DNA of 64,000 nt, taken from NCBI GenBank assembly GCA_934167445.1, contig CAKPKJ010000002.1, positions 62,001-126,000 on the forward strand, given 5' to 3'. The first letter of the stretch is position 1. Every line of letters begins with the position of its first letter. The notes beneath the pieces are model-generated. The model saw only the letters and a list, made by a program, of their open reading frames with translations, searched no databases and had not been told where the DNA came from. The translations under genes and the position numbers were made by a program. The DNA is from an uncultured Clostridia bacterium (lineage in GTDB: Bacteria; Bacillota; Clostridia; TANB77; CAG-508). Below, piece by piece: positions 62,465 to 64,000 of this stretch.

Positions 62465-62785
62465 ATGGCAAATTTAGCAACAAGTGAAAAAATTAGAATA
62501 AGACTAAAAGCATATGACCATGTAGTTTTAGATCAGTCTGCTGAAAAAATAGTAGATACTGCTAAAAAAACAGGAGCAAAGGTTTCAGGTCCTATTCCAT
62601 TACCAACACAAAAAGAAATCGTAACAATTTTACGTTCTCCACACAAATACAAAGATTCAAGAGAACAATTCGAAATGAGAACACATAAAAGAGTAATTGA
62701 TATTCTTTACCCAACACAAAAAACAGTTGACAACCTAATGAAATTAGAATTACCAGCTGGTGTTGATATAGAAATTAAATTATAA
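62465..62785 (+). CDS. rpsJ: 30S ribosomal protein S10
   Basis: 106 residues. Seen: KIRIRLKAYDHVVLDQSAEKIVDTA, GAKVSGPIPLPTQKEIVTIL, SREQFEMRTHKRVIDI, GVDIEIKL. First gene of the S10 operon, AAAGGAGGG upstream. Confidence 0.98.
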   Translation: MANLATSEKIRIRLKAYDHVVLDQSAEKIVDTAKKTGAKVSGPIPLPTQKEIVTILRSPHKYKDSREQFEMRTHKRVIDILYPTQKTVDNLMKLELPAGVDIEIKL

Positions 62786-62853
62786 TTTTATGATTCAATC
62801 AATACAAATGATTATAAATATCAATAAATTCATAATTCAAAACAAAAAACCAA

Positions 62854-62892
62854 GCTGATATATACATATATATGTAAAATTTAAATATCAGC
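62854..62892 (+). promoter_or_regulatory. Hairpin in rpsJ-rplC spacer
   Basis: GCTGATAT (62854-62861) and ATATCAGC (62885-62892) enclose ATACATATATATGTA, itself self-complementary. No T-run follows. The 131-base spacer is long for this operon; hairpin may protect or process the mRNA. Confidence 0.5.
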
Positions 62893-62916
62893 CAATAGTT
62901 AGGAGGAAAACAAACA

Positions 62917-63552
62917 ATGAAAAAAGGAATTATAGGAAAAAAAGTTGGTATGACACAAATATTTGACGAAAAAGGAAATGTTATACCAGTAACAGCTATA
63001 GAAACAGAAGGAAACATCGTAGCTCAAATAAAAACTGTAGAAACAGATGGATACCAAAGTGTTCAATTAGGATATGGAGATGTAAAAGATAAACACATCA
63101 ACAAACCAGAAGCAGGACATTTTGCAAAAGCAAAATTACCAAACAAAAAACATTTAAGAGAATTTAGATTAGATTCAGTAGAAAACTACAAAGTAGGAGA
63201 TGAAGTAAAAGTTGACATCTTCGAAGCAGGAGAAAAAGTAGATATCCAAGGAACTTCAAAAGGTAAAGGATTCCAAGGTGTTATCAAAAGACATGGACAA
63301 CACAGAGGACCAATGGGACATGGTTCAATGTACCACAGAAGACCAGGTTCAATGGGTGCAACATCAACTCCAGGTAGAGTTTTCAAAGGTAAAAAATTAC
63401 CAGGACATATGGGAAAAGTAACAGTAACAATACAAAACTTAGAAATAGTAAAAGTTGATACAGACAAAAATGTACTATTAGTAAAAGGAAGCGTTCCAGG
63501 ACCAAAAGGAGCTATACTAAAAGTAAAATCAACTGTAAAAGCTAGTAAGTAG
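62917..63552 (+). CDS. rplC: 50S ribosomal protein L3
   Basis: 211 residues, early assembly protein near the peptidyl transferase centre. Seen: IIGKKVGMTQIFDEKGNVIPVT, GTSKGKGFQGVIKRHG, GPMGHGSMYHRRPGSMGA, KKLPGHMGKVTVT. AGGAGG precedes the ATG; rplD follows 20 bases later. Confidence 0.98.
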   Translation: MKKGIIGKKVGMTQIFDEKGNVIPVTAIETEGNIVAQIKTVETDGYQSVQLGYGDVKDKHINKPEAGHFAKAKLPNKKHLREFRLDSVENYKVGDEVKVDIFEAGEKVDIQGTSKGKGFQGVIKRHGQHRGPMGHGSMYHRRPGSMGATSTPGRVFKGKKLPGHMGKVTVTIQNLEIVKVDTDKNVLLVKGSVPGPKGAILKVKSTVKASK

Positions 63553-63572
63553 AAAGGAAGGAGGAATACGAA

Positions 63573-64000
63573 ATGCCAAAAGTAGACGTATATGATTTAA
63601 ACGGTAAAAAAGTAAGTGATATAGAATTAGCTGAAAACGTATTTGGAATTGAACCAAATGAAGCTATAGTTCACAGTGTACTAAAAAATTATTTAGCAAA
63701 TCAAAGACAAGGTACACAAAGTACAAAAACAAGATCAGAAGTTTCTGGTGGTGGTAGAAAACCATGGAGACAAAAAGGAACAGGTAGAGCAAGACAAGGT
63801 TCTACAAGAGCACCACAATGGATTAAAGGTGGTATTGCTTTAGGACCAAAACCACGTTCATACAGATATACTGTAAACAAAAAAGAAAGAAGACTTGCTA
63901 TAAAATCAGTATTAAGTTCTAAAGTATTAGAAAAAGAATTAACAGTACTAGATAAAATAGAATTAAAAGAAATTAAAACAAAATCAATGGTTAAAGCTTT
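63573..64000 (+). CDS. rplD: 50S ribosomal protein L4 (3' end outside window)
   Basis: The visible part (about 142 codons) reads PKVDVYDLNGKKVSDIEL, NYLANQRQGTQSTKTR, SGGGRKPWRQKGTGRARQGS and PKPRSYRYTVNKKERRLA, the L4 globular domain and extended loop. AGGAAGGAGG upstream. In some bacteria L4 represses its own operon through the leader. Confidence 0.97.
   Translation, partial: MPKVDVYDLNGKKVSDIELAENVFGIEPNEAIVHSVLKNYLANQRQGTQSTKTRSEVSGGGRKPWRQKGTGRARQGSTRAPQWIKGGIALGPKPRSYRYTVNKKERRLAIKSVLSSKVLEKELTVLDKIELKEIKTKSMVKA

Overview
The window reads as chromosomal DNA of a very AT-rich, spore-forming, low-GC Firmicute of the Clostridia type, most likely an uncultured gut lineage. Spore genes run through it (spoIIID, yabG, veg, a sipL-like gene, yunB, bofA, pdaA, yqfC, yqfD), Firmicutes gene orders are kept (yabG-veg-sipL, yaaL-bofA, dnaG-sigA), a glmS ribozyme is present, and promoters and terminators are near textbook Gram-positive ones. 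No phage, IS or conjugative module is present, but several accessory surface genes are.

Layout. 1-6.2 kb: dnaG (5' cut), sigA, an MscS channel, an OmpR/HisKA two-component pair. 6.3-14.3 kb: accessory block with a HipA-like kinase plus XRE regulator, a pilin-like protein, a sortase with a thioester/Cna-B adhesin, a CorC/HlyC protein and a WG-repeat protein. 14.4-19.1 kb: dispersed repeat, patatin, cysteine desulfurase, FAD oxidoreductase, membrane protein. 19.2-20.1 kb: a foreign-looking FGE/C-type-lectin-fold gene. 20.3-29.1 kb: sporulation cluster, rpsI-rplM with leader, SH3-NlpC/P60 hydrolase, comEC. 29.2-46.9 kb: housekeeping genes (pgsA, clpE-like, htrA, rnhB, pdp, cdaA, truA, glmS), a second pilin-like protein, an orphan TraG/VirD4 ATPase. 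47-52 kb: glmS ribozyme, mtnN, tRNA-Met, a small leader ORF, a pilin-like protein ending in a probable diversity-generating-retroelement (DGR) variable region, and an AgrC/AgrA-like pair. 52.3-59.7 kb: pdaA, yqfC-yqfD, ybeY, ylbF-like, ldh. 59.8-62 kb: a fourth pilin-like protein with BspA-type leucine-rich repeats behind an (AC)11 tract. 62.1-64 kb: start of the S10 operon (rpsJ, rplC, rplD cut).

Main discovery candidate. Four genes (yunB, comEC, truA and the pilin/DGR gene) each appear broken by a +1 frameshift. In all four the break lies exactly at an in-frame CGG codon preceded by a codon ending in U; skipping the C lets GGN be read as glycine and restores the conserved protein. Reading by eye, I found no in-frame CGG in any other native gene of the window; the only two others lie in the foreign-looking gene at 19206-20069. 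This points to an unassigned or starved CGG codon with +1 frameshifting (or a quadruplet-reading tRNA), rather than four independent pseudogenes.

Other systems worth attention: a DGR-diversified C-terminus on a pilin-like N-terminus with a hairpin downstream; a dinucleotide-repeat phase switch ahead of a surface LRR protein; a family of long palindromic elements whose outer arms differ between loci but stay complementary; a hairpin that appears to bridge the Shine-Dalgarno sequence to the yqfC start; and an adhesin whose LPVTG motif ends the protein.
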